DNA of 64,000 bases from positions 312,501 to 376,500 of the forward strand of contig NZ_CP111079.1 of NCBI RefSeq assembly GCF_026278245.1. The letters are read 5' to 3'. Position 1 is the stretch's first letter, and every line of letters starts with the position of its first letter. This stretch comes from Pontibacter kalidii. Lineage in GTDB: Bacteria; Bacteroidota; Bacteroidia; Cytophagales; Hymenobacteraceae. This document shows, piece by piece, positions 53,410 to 61,534 of this stretch. The translations under genes were made by a program, and so were the position numbers. Under the pieces are notes generated by a model. That model was not told where the DNA came from and ran no database searches. It saw only the letters and a list, made by a program, of their open reading frames with translations.

Positions 53410-54588
53410 ATGCAGAAGAATACGACGATCCGTGTGGAGACGCATTCCGGCGACGTGGAAACGGCTGTGCGTGGCCTTGGTTGGGAGTGGTGCGTGGAAG
53501 ACGGCTGCGCCAACTATGTACCCGGCGAGGCAGTGGTGCTGCCCGAGCAGGAGGCCGATGCCTTGCTGGAGGCTGCCGATACGCTGTACGAGATGATGAC
53601 CAATGCCGTTCCCGATGATTTGCCGGGCGAATTCCTGCGCGTGCTGGGGATACCGGAGAACCTGTGGGAGTTGGTGCGCCAGTCCTGGAACGACGACAGG
53701 CATTGGCACCTGTATGGCCGCTTTGACCTGGTGCAAACGCCGGAGGGGCCAAAGCTGCTGGAGTTCAACGCCGATACCGCTACTTCCATACCCGAAACGG
53801 CCGTGGTGCAGTGGGCGAGCCTGGCAGCTGCCGGTAAACACGATGCCAAGCAGTACTCGGGACTGTACGAGGCGCTGGTGGAGCAACTGAAGACCTGGCG
53901 CATGCTCAACGACGACCTGGCACCCGCACTGCTGCTCACCTACATGGGGGGCAGCGCCGAGGACGAAGCCAACTGCGCCGTGATAGCCCAGGCTGCTGCC
54001 GAGGCTGGTTTCGACCCGCACCTTTGCGCGGCAGAGGAGATGAGTGTGTCTACAGAGGGGGCTGAGCGAGGCGTTTGGGCGCAGGTGGAGGCAGAGCAGT
54101 GGCGGCAGTTTCCGTTCCTGTTTAAGCTGCTGCCCTGGGAGCAGATAGCCTGGGACGAGCCAGAGCTCTGCGACACCCTCACGCAACTGGCGGCCACCCG
54201 AAACGTGGTTATCGCCAACCCGGCTTATACGCTATTGTTCCAAAGCAAAGGCATGCTGGCCTGGCTCTGGAAAGCGTACCCTTACCACCCGCTCCTCCTC
54301 GAAACCGATCTTTCACCTATCAGCGGCAAGTATATCCGCAAACCCTACTTCGGCCGCGAGGGGCAAAGTATAGAAGTAGTGGACCGTGTGCCGGTAACCA
54401 AAATAGCAGGCGAGTACGACAAGCAGCAGCAGGTGTACCAGCGTTGGGTAGATCTGCCCGAGGATAATAGAGGTTACCAGTACCAGGCTGGCGTGTTCTG
54501 GGCCGGCGAAGGTTGCGCTATCGGGTTTCGAAGGGAAAAGGGTATCATCACCAATCTGTCGCAGTTTGTGCCGCATTTGGTAGAGTAG
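53410..54588 (+). CDS. glutathionylspermidine synthase-like ATP-grasp protein (YgiC/YjfC type)
   Basis: A 392-residue protein equal to the C-terminal synthetase domain of E. coli Gsp. Typical parts are GRFDLVQTPEGPKLLEFNADTATSIPE (substrate and metal loop), LFQSKGMLAWLW, KYIRKPYFGREGQSIEVV (ATP-grasp) and the acidic end. The amidase domain is absent, as in YgiC and YjfC. Those proteins do not necessarily make glutathionylspermidine; ligation of another amine is possible. Confidence 0.88.
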   Translation: MQKNTTIRVETHSGDVETAVRGLGWEWCVEDGCANYVPGEAVVLPEQEADALLEAADTLYEMMTNAVPDDLPGEFLRVLGIPENLWELVRQSWNDDRHWHLYGRFDLVQTPEGPKLLEFNADTATSIPETAVVQWASLAAAGKHDAKQYSGLYEALVEQLKTWRMLNDDLAPALLLTYMGGSAEDEANCAVIAQAAAEAGFDPHLCAAEEMSVSTEGAERGVWAQVEAEQWRQFPFLFKLLPWEQIAWDEPELCDTLTQLAATRNVVIANPAYTLLFQSKGMLAWLWKAYPYHPLLLETDLSPISGKYIRKPYFGREGQSIEVVDRVPVTKIAGEYDKQQQVYQRWVDLPEDNRGYQYQAGVFWAGEGCAIGFRREKGIITNLSQFVPHLVE

Positions 54589-54608
54589 TTTGTAAGTTAA
54601 CATATAGG

Positions 54609-55367
54609 ATGTCTATAGAATCAGAAGAAGATCTGGCTGGTATGCAGCAGATAAGCGAGGCAGTTGCCATTACACTAAAGAAAATGCGCGAGTATGCCAG
54701 GCCAGGCATCACAACCAAAGAGCTGGATGCGTATGGCTATGAGGTGCTGCAATCCTTTGGGGCTAAGTCCGCACCAAAAATCACCTACGACTTTCCCGGC
54801 TATACTTGCATCAGCGTAAACAACGAGGCCGCGCACGGCATCCCTTCCGAGAACACGGTGCTGAAAGAGGGGGATCTGGTGAACATTGACGTGTCGGCGG
54901 AGCTGAATGGCTTTTATGCCGACAACGGCGGCTCTTTTATACTTGGCAAGGATGTGCACGGCCTGAACAAGCTAGTGGCAACTTCCATAAGCGCGCTGCA
55001 CAAAGCGCTGAAGGAAATTAAAGGCGGGAAAAGAATCTCGGAGATAGGAAGGATTATTGAGACAGAAGCCAAAAAGAACGGCTTTAAGGTGATTAAGAAC
55101 CTGGTGGGGCACGGCGTAGGGAGAAGCCTGCATGAGGCACCTGAGGAGATCCCTTGCTTTTACGACAGGTACAATACGCAGCGCTTCCGAAAGAACACGG
55201 TAGTAGCCGTAGAGACCTTCATCTCTACCAAAGGCAGCTATACCCACGAAAAAGGAGACGGCTGGACGCTGCTGGCCGAAAGAGGCGGCTTTGTGGCGCA
55301 GCACGAACACACGATCTTGATCACCGACGGGGAGCCAATCATCCTTACCAAAGCGAATGGGATATAG
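54609..55367 (+). CDS. map: methionine aminopeptidase, type I
   Basis: About 252 residues with the pita-bread fold. Metal ligands are visible: D in NIDVSAELNGFYADNG (two Asp), H in LVGHGVGRSLHEAPEEIP, E in VVAVETFIST and E in AQHEHTILIT. It removes the initiator Met from new proteins. The ATG at 54609 follows the YgiC-like stop by 20 bp, so it may be co-transcribed. Upstream in-frame codons overlap the previous gene and are rejected. Confidence 0.92.
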   Translation: MSIESEEDLAGMQQISEAVAITLKKMREYARPGITTKELDAYGYEVLQSFGAKSAPKITYDFPGYTCISVNNEAAHGIPSENTVLKEGDLVNIDVSAELNGFYADNGGSFILGKDVHGLNKLVATSISALHKALKEIKGGKRISEIGRIIETEAKKNGFKVIKNLVGHGVGRSLHEAPEEIPCFYDRYNTQRFRKNTVVAVETFISTKGSYTHEKGDGWTLLAERGGFVAQHEHTILITDGEPIILTKANGI

Positions 55368-55390
55368 ACCCTTCATTGCCAATGCTGGTG

Positions 55391-55404
55391 CGAGCTTGTA
55401 GCTC
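55391..55404. repeat. short hairpin repeat CGAGCTTGTAGCTCG
   Basis: Same family as 52321-52334, with compensatory changes in the stem (CGAGCT/AGCTCG) and the same loop. It lies between map and nuoH. Confidence 0.5.
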
Positions 55405-55571
55405 GTACCTACCCGAAAAGTCTATCTACTATAATTATTGTTTACCTGTGCTACTAATGCGTTGTATGGTTGCACTATCACCAACGACCTCCTGTCAAGC
55501 TCAGTAACCAGACCCTGCATCTTCAATTCTCCAAATTTAACCCTACCTTTGCGGGGATAAAGATAAACGCT

Positions 55572-56675
55572 ATGCTCGCTTTTCTGCTGACCTTAGGAGC
55601 CTTGCTGGGAGTGGTGATTGTGCTGGCCTATGCCGAGCGCAAGGTGGCCGCTTTTATGCAGGACCGCATGGGGCCTACCGAGGCGGGGCCGCAGGGCTCG
55701 CTGCAGGCCGTGGCCGACGTGCTAAAGCTGTTGCAGAAGGAAGACATCGTGCCTGCCGCAGCTGATAAGAAGCTGTTCAAGCTGGCACCTATCCTCATCT
55801 TTGCTGCTGTTTTTGCAGGCTTTGCCGTAATCCCTTTCACGCCGGACCTGGTGCCGGCGGGCATTGGCATCGGCGTATTTTACCTGCTGGCCATTGTGTC
55901 GCTGGATGTGGTAGGGCTGCTGATGGCTGGTTGGGGCTCCAATAACAAGTATGCCATGCTGGGCGCGATGCGCTCGGTGGCGCAGATTGTGTCATATGAG
56001 ATTCCGGCCGGGCTGGCTATACTTTCGGCGGTGATGATTTGCCAGTCGTTGGATTTCCAGGAGATCAGTTACCAGCAAGGGGCGCTGATGAACCAGTTCC
56101 CGGGGCTGGAGTATGAGATGAACTGGCTGTTTGGCATTGAGGCGTTGGGCATCAACACCACCACCATTGGAGGAATCACAACCTGGAACATTTTCCGGGC
56201 TCCCATACTGCTGGTGGCCTTTGTGATCTACTTCATCGCCTCACTGGCTGAGAGCAACCGCGCCCCCTTCGATATTCCGGAAGCGGAGTCGGAACTGGTG
56301 GCGGGTTTCCATGTAGAGTACTCGGGCTTCCGGTTCGCCGTACTGTTTTTAGCTGAGTATAGTATGATGGTGCTGGTGTGCCTGGTGGCGGTGGTGCTGT
56401 TTTTAGGTAGCTGGAACACACCGCTTCCGAACATTGGCCCTGTGGCGCTGGCTTACTGGACTTCCGGCACACCGGGCGAGTTATCCGGCATACTGTGGGG
56501 TGTTTTCTGGCTGCTGAGCAAAACTTTTGTGCTGCTGTTTTTACAGCTGCAGCTCCGCTGGACTTATCCGCGCCTGCGCGTAGACCAGCTCATGCACCTG
56601 TGCTGGAAAGTGCTCACGCCGGTAGCACTGGCTGTAGTTTTAATAGCAGGTATCTGGCGTTTGTTGATGATATAA
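55572..56675 (+). CDS. nuoH: NADH-quinone oxidoreductase subunit H
   Basis: A 367-residue membrane subunit of complex I with eight or more membrane segments. The quinone-site loops are typical: AERKVAAFMQDRMGPTEAGP, LKLLQKEDIVP, and the ESNRAPFDIPEAESELVAGF motif near residue 230. The ATG at 55572 gives the family's start. It is the first nuo gene in this cluster; map, not nuoG, lies upstream, so the soluble-arm genes must be elsewhere or absent. Confidence 0.95.
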   Translation: MLAFLLTLGALLGVVIVLAYAERKVAAFMQDRMGPTEAGPQGSLQAVADVLKLLQKEDIVPAAADKKLFKLAPILIFAAVFAGFAVIPFTPDLVPAGIGIGVFYLLAIVSLDVVGLLMAGWGSNNKYAMLGAMRSVAQIVSYEIPAGLAILSAVMICQSLDFQEISYQQGALMNQFPGLEYEMNWLFGIEALGINTTTIGGITTWNIFRAPILLVAFVIYFIASLAESNRAPFDIPEAESELVAGFHVEYSGFRFAVLFLAEYSMMVLVCLVAVVLFLGSWNTPLPNIGPVALAYWTSGTPGELSGILWGVFWLLSKTFVLLFLQLQLRWTYPRLRVDQLMHLCWKVLTPVALAVVLIAGIWRLLMI

Positions 56676-56726
56676 TTTTAGACGCAAGAGTGGAGAGGGG
56701 AATCAGATACATTTGGTAACAGATTA

Positions 56727-57368
56727 ATGCACAAATTTATTGAGGCACTCAGAAAGAGATTGCAGGAGCCATTACCTGGTGAAGCAGCTCATAACCAAAT
56801 GGCTAGTATAGCCCGGAGCAACCTTAAACTCAGAGCGAAGCCCGACAGCCAGACGAAGGAGAGTGCCGTACTGATACTGTTTTACCAGGATAAAGATAAA
56901 ATAAAGCTGCCACTTATCCTGAGGCCCGTTTATGTGGGCGTACATAGCGGCCAGATAGGGCTGCCCGGAGGCAGAAAAGAAAAAGCAGACGCAGATTTCT
57001 ACGAAACAGCCTTAAGAGAGGCGAAGGAAGAAATAGGTATCAACCCGGCAGATGTTACAGTTATTGGCCACCTGAGCGATCTGTTTGTGTTTGCCAGCAA
57101 CCATATGGTGCATCCGGTGGTTGGTTATATAAACCACAAACCAGTATTTTTAACTGACCCGAGGGAGGTAGACCAACTGATAGAAGTACCGCTCTCCACG
57201 CTGCTCGATAAAAGCATCAGGGGCATCACGAATATGGTGGTATCTGGCAATATGGAGATTTCTGCGCCTTATTTTGGTGTTGACGGCCATACCGTCTGGG
57301 GCGCCACTGCTATGATGCTGAGTGAGTTGCTAAGTATAATAAATGAGCTGGAGGAGGATGCGCTCTAA
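56727..57368 (+). CDS. Nudix hydrolase (CoA pyrophosphatase-like)
   Basis: A 213-residue Nudix protein. The Nudix box GGRKEKADADFYETALREAKEEIGI fits Gx5Ex7REUxEExGU (given with the family's spacing), preceded by VHSGQIGLPGG, the segment typical of CoA diphosphatases (NudL/YeaB type). It probably cleaves CoA or related diphosphates. It lies between nuoH and nuoI on the same strand, 51 bp and 32 bp from them, so it interrupts the complex I operon. A metabolic link is not evident. Confidence 0.88.
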   Translation: MHKFIEALRKRLQEPLPGEAAHNQMASIARSNLKLRAKPDSQTKESAVLILFYQDKDKIKLPLILRPVYVGVHSGQIGLPGGRKEKADADFYETALREAKEEIGINPADVTVIGHLSDLFVFASNHMVHPVVGYINHKPVFLTDPREVDQLIEVPLSTLLDKSIRGITNMVVSGNMEISAPYFGVDGHTVWGATAMMLSELLSIINELEEDAL

Positions 57369-57400
57369 GTGTCTTACCCTCTAGGTCTAAACTTTAAAGG

Positions 57401-58003
57401 ATGAAAGAAGCGCTTCGAAATAAAACCGGTTTTGGGTACGTGGTGAAGTCGCTGCTGAGTGGGCTAGGCCTGACCTGGAAGCACTTTAAGAATGCCCGTA
57501 ACCGCCGTACCCCCGAGTATGTGTCGGACGAGAATTATTTTAAGCAGCCCGATGGCATGGCTACGCTGAAGTACCCGTACGAGGCCCTCCCTGTGCCCGA
57601 CAACGGTCGCTACCGCTTGCACAACGAGATCGACGACTGCATTGTCTGCGACCTCTGCGCCAAAATTTGCCCCGTAAACTGCATCACCATTGAGTCGGTG
57701 AAGGCTACGGAAGATATCGGTATGACCTCCGATGGCACGAAAAAGCGCCTGTTTGCGCCGGTGTTCGACATTGACATGGCCAAGTGCTGCTACTGCGGCC
57801 TCTGCACCACGGTTTGCCCCACCGACTGCCTCACCATGACGCCGGTGTACGACTTCTCGGAAGTAGACATCAAGAACATGGTTTACCACTTTACCGACAT
57901 CACGCCTGAGCAGGCTGAGGAGAAGAAGCAGCTGCTAGCCAGGCAGCAGGAGGAAATGGCCGCAGCCAAAGCGGCGGCGCTGGCGGCACGGAAGCAGGGG
58001 TAA
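57401..58003 (+). CDS. nuoI: NADH-quinone oxidoreductase subunit I
   Basis: A 200-residue ferredoxin-like subunit with two [4Fe-4S] motifs: C80-C83-C86-C90 (CIVCDLCAKICP) and C129-C132-C135-C139 (CCYCGLCTTVCP). It passes electrons toward the quinone site at the membrane arm of complex I. The C-terminus ends in a long helix rich in Ala, Lys and Gln (LLARQQEEMAAAKAAALAA), longer than in E. coli. Confidence 0.95.
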   Translation: MKEALRNKTGFGYVVKSLLSGLGLTWKHFKNARNRRTPEYVSDENYFKQPDGMATLKYPYEALPVPDNGRYRLHNEIDDCIVCDLCAKICPVNCITIESVKATEDIGMTSDGTKKRLFAPVFDIDMAKCCYCGLCTTVCPTDCLTMTPVYDFSEVDIKNMVYHFTDITPEQAEEKKQLLARQQEEMAAAKAAALAARKQG

Positions 58004-58150
58004 GCGTAGACCTCGCGGCGTGCGCAGCTCCCGCGAGTGTCTTGTAAACTACGGAGCAAGAGCTTTTGCAACAGACCCTCGCAGGGCCTCTGGACACTGT
58101 GAGGCCTTTGAACAACCATTAACCAATAACGATCAACTAACAACAAAACC
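58004..58150. repeat. gene-free spacer nuoI-nuoJ with hairpins
   Basis: A 147-bp spacer inside the nuo operon with CTCGCGG/CCGCGAG (near 58013-58039) and GGCCTC/GAGGCC (near 58088-58110) hairpins, then an A/C-rich stretch. No gene is seen. Confidence 0.5.
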
Positions 58151-58663
58151 GTGCTTTTCTACCTCTTCGCCATACTTGCCATACTATCGGCGGCCTACAT
58201 GGTGCTGACGCGAAACCTGCTGTATGCGGGCTTCTCGCTGCTGATCACGCTGCTGAGCATCGCGGGCATTTACGTGCTGCTGTTCGCTGATTTTATCGCC
58301 GTTACGCAGCTGATGGTGTATGTGGGCGGGGTACTGGTGCTCATACTATTTGGCATCATGCTCAGCAGCCGCGTGCACGATAAATCGGTGCTGTCGGAGA
58401 GCGTGAACAAAGTATGGGGCACCCTGGTGGCCGGGCTTATACTTGTCGGGCTGAGTTATACGATACTCAAGGCGAATATCAGCGCGCTGCCGTGGCTGCA
58501 GACTTCTGAGATGGATGTGCTGGGCGATCAGAAAAGCACGGTGCAAAGTATAGGCATTAAGCTGATGACGGATGTGGTGGTGCCTTTTGAGCTTGCCTCG
58601 CTGCTGCTGCTCATCGCCCTGATGGGCGCTGCCTACATAGCCACCGACAAACCCAAAGTATAG
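58151..58663 (+). CDS. nuoJ: NADH-quinone oxidoreductase subunit J
   Basis: A 170-residue membrane subunit with five membrane segments; VTQLMVYVGGVLVLILFGIML is the broken pi-bulge helix typical of NuoJ. The start is GTG at 58151. It ends two bases before nuoK. Confidence 0.93.
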   Translation: MLFYLFAILAILSAAYMVLTRNLLYAGFSLLITLLSIAGIYVLLFADFIAVTQLMVYVGGVLVLILFGIMLSSRVHDKSVLSESVNKVWGTLVAGLILVGLSYTILKANISALPWLQTSEMDVLGDQKSTVQSIGIKLMTDVVVPFELASLLLLIALMGAAYIATDKPKV

Positions 58664-58665
58664 GT

Positions 58666-58974
58666 ATGGATATTCCGTTAGAGCATATTTTACTCCTGAG
58701 TGCCGTGCTGTTCAGCATCGGGGTACTGGCCGTTATCTCCAAACGCCACGCCGTGGTGGTGCTGATGGGTATTGAGCTGATCTTTAATGCCGCCAACCTC
58801 AACCTGGTGGCTTTCAGCCGGCACGATCCTGCTTTGCTGCAAGGGCAGCTGTTTTCGCTTTTCGTGATTGTGGTAGCCGCCGCCGAGGCAGCCGTGGCGC
58901 TGGCCATTGTGCTGCGGGTATACCAGTACTTTAAAACAGCCAACCTGAGCGAGGTAGCAACGCAGGAAGAGTAA
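58666..58974 (+). CDS. nuoK: NADH-quinone oxidoreductase subunit K
   Basis: A 102-residue membrane subunit with three membrane segments. The conserved glutamates of NuoK are present in MGIELIFNAANLNLV and VAAAEAAVALAIVL. Length is normal. It follows nuoJ by two bases. Confidence 0.95.
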   Translation: MDIPLEHILLLSAVLFSIGVLAVISKRHAVVVLMGIELIFNAANLNLVAFSRHDPALLQGQLFSLFVIVVAAAEAAVALAIVLRVYQYFKTANLSEVATQEE

Positions 58975-58986
58975 GGGAAACTTATC

Positions 58987-59168
58987 CTGCCGCAAGTTTT
59001 TAACTTGTGGCTTTGCATGAAGTTGGGTTTGTAACTCAGCTGGGCCGAAGGGCCAGGTTATCTACTAGAAGGCAACTATCCATTTATTCTTTTCTGCTCC
59101 GCATAATGCAAGTTGAAAACTTGCCTGATAAATAGTCGCAAGTTACGCTAGCGCTAAACTTGCGGCAG
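58987..59168. repeat. 182-bp intergenic element with perfect 13-bp terminal inverted repeats
   Basis: CTGCCGCAAGTTT (58987-58999) and AAACTTGCGGCAG (59156-59168) are exact inverted copies. Inside are further hairpins: GCAAGTT/AACTTG near 59107-59124 and GGGCC-GAAG-GGCC near 59042-59054. It lies between nuoK and nuoL and has no ORF. It resembles a small non-autonomous element. Confidence 0.6.
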
Positions 59169-59224
59169 AATTACTTTAAAAGGTGTTGGTGAAGCCCCCA
59201 AGCTTTGATTGCCTCCTAAAATCA

Positions 59225-59253
59225 TTGTATCTTATAAATCTTGGTTAACTTTG
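59225..59253 (+). promoter_or_regulatory. putative promoter before nuoL (TTG - 18 bp - TAACTTTG)
   Basis: TTG at 59225-59227 and TAACTTTG at 59246-59253 fit the Bacteroidetes -33/-7 pattern. A start of transcription near 59260 would favour translation from TTG 59308 and give nuoLMN its own promoter. Confidence 0.4.
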
Positions 59254-59307
59254 CCCGCTCTTAGCTGGCCCGGCCACGCATATCAGAAACCAAACCAGAA
59301 GTATACG

Positions 59308-61470
59308 TTGGAGCTATCCGAACTCTTAAAGCCTTTGGCAGCCACCCCCCAGACCACAGCCGCACTGGTTGTGCTGTTGCTGCCGCTGCTGGGCTTTCTG
59401 GTGCTGTTTATACTTGGTAAGCGCCTGCCGCGCCACGGCGACTGGCTGGGTATCGGGCTAACGGCAGTGGCCTTTATACTTTCAGGATGGCTGTTCATGC
59501 AGACCTGGAACACGGCCACCTTCCACAGCCGCACAACCTGGTTTAGCCTGCCGGGTAACTCCCTTACCGATTTCACGGCTGGAATCCTGCTCGACAACCT
59601 CACGGTGCTGATGCTGGTGATCGTTACGTTCATTTCACTGCTGGTGCAGCTCTTTTCGGTGGGCTATATGCACGGCGATAGGGGCTACAGCCGCTACTTC
59701 GCCTTCCTGGGCCTGTTTACCTTTAGCATGCTGGGGATTGTGCTGGTGGATAACCTGCTGCTCCTGTTTATGTTCTGGGAGCTGGTCGGGCTCTCCTCAT
59801 ACCTGCTCATTGGCTTCTGGTTTCACAAACCGGCGGCGGTGGCGGCCAATAAAAAGGCTTTCCTGGTGAACCGCATTGGGGATATCGGGCTGCTGCTCGG
59901 GCTCTTTGCCTTCTATACTTACTTTCGCACCTTCGACCTGGAGGCGCTGCGCATGCTCATCGGCAACGGGGTCTGGGAGAGCGGCAGCTTTATCGCTACA
60001 TATACGCTGGATGGGCAGGACTGGCGGGTAGAACTGGGACCGGTCTTCCTGACGGTGGCAGGGCTGGGGCTGTTTATGGGCTGCGTGGGCAAGTCGGCGC
60101 AGTTTCCGCTGCAGGTCTGGTTGCCTGACGCCATGCAGGGCCCGACGCCGGTGTCGGCGCTCATACACGCGGCTACCATGGTGGCAGCCGGTGTGTACCT
60201 GGTGGCCCGCTGCTACGCCTTCTTCACCCCCGAAGCTCTCATCATCATTGCCATCATTGGCGCCATTACAGCCCTGGTCGGAGCCTTGGTGGCACTCACG
60301 CAGTACGACATTAAGGCCGTGCTGGCCTTCTCCACCATTTCGCAGCTAGGTTATATGGTGATGGGCATGGGCGTGGGCGCACACGATGCGGCACTGTTTC
60401 ACCTCTCGACGCACGCATTCTTCAAAGCGGCGCTGTTCCTCAACTCCGGCATCATCATCCATGCCATGCACCGGGGCCTGCACCAGCACCAACTGTACCT
60501 CGATGCGCAAGATATTCGCCATATGGGCGGACTACGCAGGACCATGCCGCTTACATTTTATACGTACCTCATCGCTGCGGCAGCCCTGGTTGGCTTGCCG
60601 TTGTTCTCCGGTTTCCTTTCCAAGGATGCCATTCTTTCCGGCAGCTGGGCCTGGGCACAGACCATGGGAGGCGGTGTATACTTTGTCATTCCAGTGATCG
60701 GGTTTACGGTGGTGCTACTCACAGCTTTTTACATGGCGCGGCACATGTGGTATATTTTCTTCGGCGGGTTCAGGGCAGCTTTTCCGGTGCAGGATGTGCG
60801 GCTGAAGGCCCGGCAGGAGGTAGAGCGCGTGATGGCGCTGCCGGTAGTGTTGCTGGCCATCCTTTCGCTGGGCATTTTCTTCTCGCTTAACCCCTTAAGC
60901 TTCGGAAGCAGCTGGCTGCTGCAGGGTATCAGCCTGAGTAAATTATCGCTGTCAGCCATACTTTCCGAGCGGCTTTTGCAGGCGGTGCAGGCACAGGATG
61001 CGGCAAATCATACTTTGCACATCATCTTTGGCGTCCTTTCTACCTTGCTGGGCGTGGCCGGTATTGGCTGGGCCATCCTGAAGTATAGAAGCCGAACCTC
61101 TGCCCAACTGCTGCACGAGGAGCCACAGGGCAAGCTAGCGCGGGTTTCGCATCAGCACTTCCGCCTGAACGAATTTTACGAGAGCACCTTTGTGCAGCCA
61201 ACGCTCCGGCTTAGTCACAAGCTTTACCACATCGACCTAAAGGTTATTGACTATGTGCTCAACAACGGCAGCAAAGCCCTGGTGATCCTGGCGAAGGTTG
61301 TGGCCTGGCTCGACCGCTGGGTAGTAGATGGGCTGGTGTGGCTGGTAGGGGCGCTCTCGAAGGTGTTGGGGCGCGTGGGCCGGGGCCTTCAGAACGGTAA
61401 AGTGCAGAGCTACTTTGCCTACTCACTGTTCGGATTTATTTTGCTGATGCTATATATCATCCTGTTTTGA
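59308..61470 (+). CDS. nuoL: NADH-quinone oxidoreductase subunit L
   Basis: A proton-pumping antiporter-like subunit of about 720 residues, longer than E. coli NuoL (613) through its C-terminal part. The MFWELVGLSSYLLIGFWFHKP loop with the key Glu, LPDAMQGPTPVSALIHAATMVAAGVYL and the lateral-helix region are conserved. The start is unclear: TTG at 59308 (then ELSELLKPL) fits better than a far upstream TTG at 59209 that overlaps the promoter. Confidence 0.92.
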   Translation: MELSELLKPLAATPQTTAALVVLLLPLLGFLVLFILGKRLPRHGDWLGIGLTAVAFILSGWLFMQTWNTATFHSRTTWFSLPGNSLTDFTAGILLDNLTVLMLVIVTFISLLVQLFSVGYMHGDRGYSRYFAFLGLFTFSMLGIVLVDNLLLLFMFWELVGLSSYLLIGFWFHKPAAVAANKKAFLVNRIGDIGLLLGLFAFYTYFRTFDLEALRMLIGNGVWESGSFIATYTLDGQDWRVELGPVFLTVAGLGLFMGCVGKSAQFPLQVWLPDAMQGPTPVSALIHAATMVAAGVYLVARCYAFFTPEALIIIAIIGAITALVGALVALTQYDIKAVLAFSTISQLGYMVMGMGVGAHDAALFHLSTHAFFKAALFLNSGIIIHAMHRGLHQHQLYLDAQDIRHMGGLRRTMPLTFYTYLIAAAALVGLPLFSGFLSKDAILSGSWAWAQTMGGGVYFVIPVIGFTVVLLTAFYMARHMWYIFFGGFRAAFPVQDVRLKARQEVERVMALPVVLLAILSLGIFFSLNPLSFGSSWLLQGISLSKLSLSAILSERLLQAVQAQDAANHTLHIIFGVLSTLLGVAGIGWAILKYRSRTSAQLLHEEPQGKLARVSHQHFRLNEFYESTFVQPTLRLSHKLYHIDLKVIDYVLNNGSKALVILAKVVAWLDRWVVDGLVWLVGALSKVLGRVGRGLQNGKVQSYFAYSLFGFILLMLYIILF

Positions 61471-61490
61471 TTTACCTTTGGGATCAGGAT

Positions 61491-61527
61491 TTAACAATTA
61501 ACAATCAGCAATTAACAATCAACAATA
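61491..61527. repeat. short direct repeat before nuoM
   Basis: A 13-mer CAATTAACAATCA occurs at 61495-61507 and again at 61509-61521, with partial copies on both sides. It fills the gap between nuoL and nuoM. Confidence 0.6.
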
Positions 61528-61534
61528 GGTAAAG

